Both the position numbers and the translations under genes were made by a program. The notes under the pieces were generated by a model. That model searched no databases and was not told the DNA's origin. It saw nothing but the letters and a program-made list of their open reading frames with translations. Shown piece after piece: positions 4,628-5,048 of a stretch of 5,048 bases of DNA. Position 1 is the stretch's first letter; each line of letters opens with the position of its first letter. The stretch lies in the NCBI GenBank assembly GCA_026988445.1, contig JALSLF010000034.1:1-5048 (forward strand), written 5' to 3'. Origin of the DNA: Bacteroidales bacterium (GTDB lineage: Bacteria; Bacteroidota; Bacteroidia; Bacteroidales; NBLH01).

Positions 4628-5048
4628 ATGAAACATATTAAATTTATCGCTCTTTTGTTTATAAGTATTTTCTTTGTGCAAATATCTTTTGCTCAAAAAT
4701 TAATAACGGCAAAAGAGTTAAAAGCAACAAAGGATGTAATTATTGTAGATGCACGAAAAGTAGATGATTATACAAAAATTCATATTAAGAATGCTGTTAA
4801 TATCCCGAAGACGGTTTATCAAAATGATAAAGGATTTTTAAAGCCTGCAAATACTATTGCTGCAGGTTTAGGCAAAATGGGGATTACTCGCAATTCAAAA
4901 ATTGTTATTTATTGCAAAACCGGTACTTATGCAGGAAGATTATTTTGGGTAATGAGCTATCTTGGTGCAAAAAATGTATATATTCTGGATGGACAACTTA
5001 AAGGTTGGATGGCGGTTAGAGGTCCTTTAACTAAAGTTAAACCTACTG
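4628..5048 (+). CDS. Exported sulfurtransferase, TST/MST-like, 3' end outside window
   Basis: An open frame of 140 codons that runs off the right edge without a stop. Residues 1-22 form a signal peptide ending SFA before Q23, with no lipobox, so the protein should be soluble in the periplasm. The domain carries VDAR at 40-43, IKNAVNIP at 53-60, an LGKMGI segment at 81-86, IVIYCKTGTYAGRLFW at 92-107 and YILDGQLKGWMAVRGPLT at 118-135. The wording of the last two blocks is typical of the N-terminal domain of thiosulfate/3-mercaptopyruvate sulfurtransferases (SseA type), which have a second domain and total about 280 residues. Unusually, the position that is non-catalytic in the N-terminal domain of those enzymes is a Cys here (C96), giving a CKTGT loop. 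It starts 19 bp after the porin gene and is almost certainly in the same transcript. Confidence 0.85.
   Translation, partial: MKHIKFIALLFISIFFVQISFAQKLITAKELKATKDVIIVDARKVDDYTKIHIKNAVNIPKTVYQNDKGFLKPANTIAAGLGKMGITRNSKIVIYCKTGTYAGRLFWVMSYLGAKNVYILDGQLKGWMAVRGPLTKVKPT

Overview
The window most likely comes from a member of the Bacteroidota. Base composition is A/T-rich, start codons are preceded by A/T-rich leaders with no Shine-Dalgarno sequence, exported proteins end their signal peptides in AQ, one lipoprotein carries a Bacteroidota-type acidic export signal after its cysteine, and promoter-like elements fit the phylum's -33 TTTG / -7 TAnnTTTG pattern. I cannot name a genus.

Layout. Bases 1-363 hold no credible gene. 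They contain a cluster of short, perfect or near-perfect hairpins with three-base loops, bounded by two 30-bp identical direct repeats. Next come two minus-strand genes 32 bp apart: a Crp/Fnr-type regulator with clustered N-terminal cysteines (1131-1826) and, downstream of it, a PlsC-like lysophospholipid acyltransferase (364-1098, GTG start). Bases 1827-2015 are a divergent control region with two FNR-box-like palindromes 21 bp apart and a promoter-like element facing each way.

Rightward of this is a four-gene plus-strand cluster in which every product carries an export signal. It encodes a single-domain rhodanese-fold lipoprotein whose active-site cysteine position is glycine (2016-2456), a lipoprotein with two CYTGQT rhodanese loops and a predicted surface-export signal (2511-3506), an OprO/OprP-like outer-membrane porin (3577-4608), and the start of a periplasmic thiosulfate/mercaptopyruvate-sulfurtransferase-like protein cut by the window edge (4628 onward). 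A terminator-like hairpin separates the second and third genes.

How it may fit together (inference). At least four rhodanese-fold modules in three exported proteins surround one porin, with a cysteine-rich Fnr-like regulator divergent to them. This suggests a redox- or sulfur-responsive envelope system that takes up or handles an inorganic sulfur compound such as thiosulfate or polysulfide and passes sulfane sulfur between envelope proteins. The substrate and direction of transfer cannot be read from the sequence. The plsC gene looks like a lipid housekeeping gene sharing the regulator's transcript.
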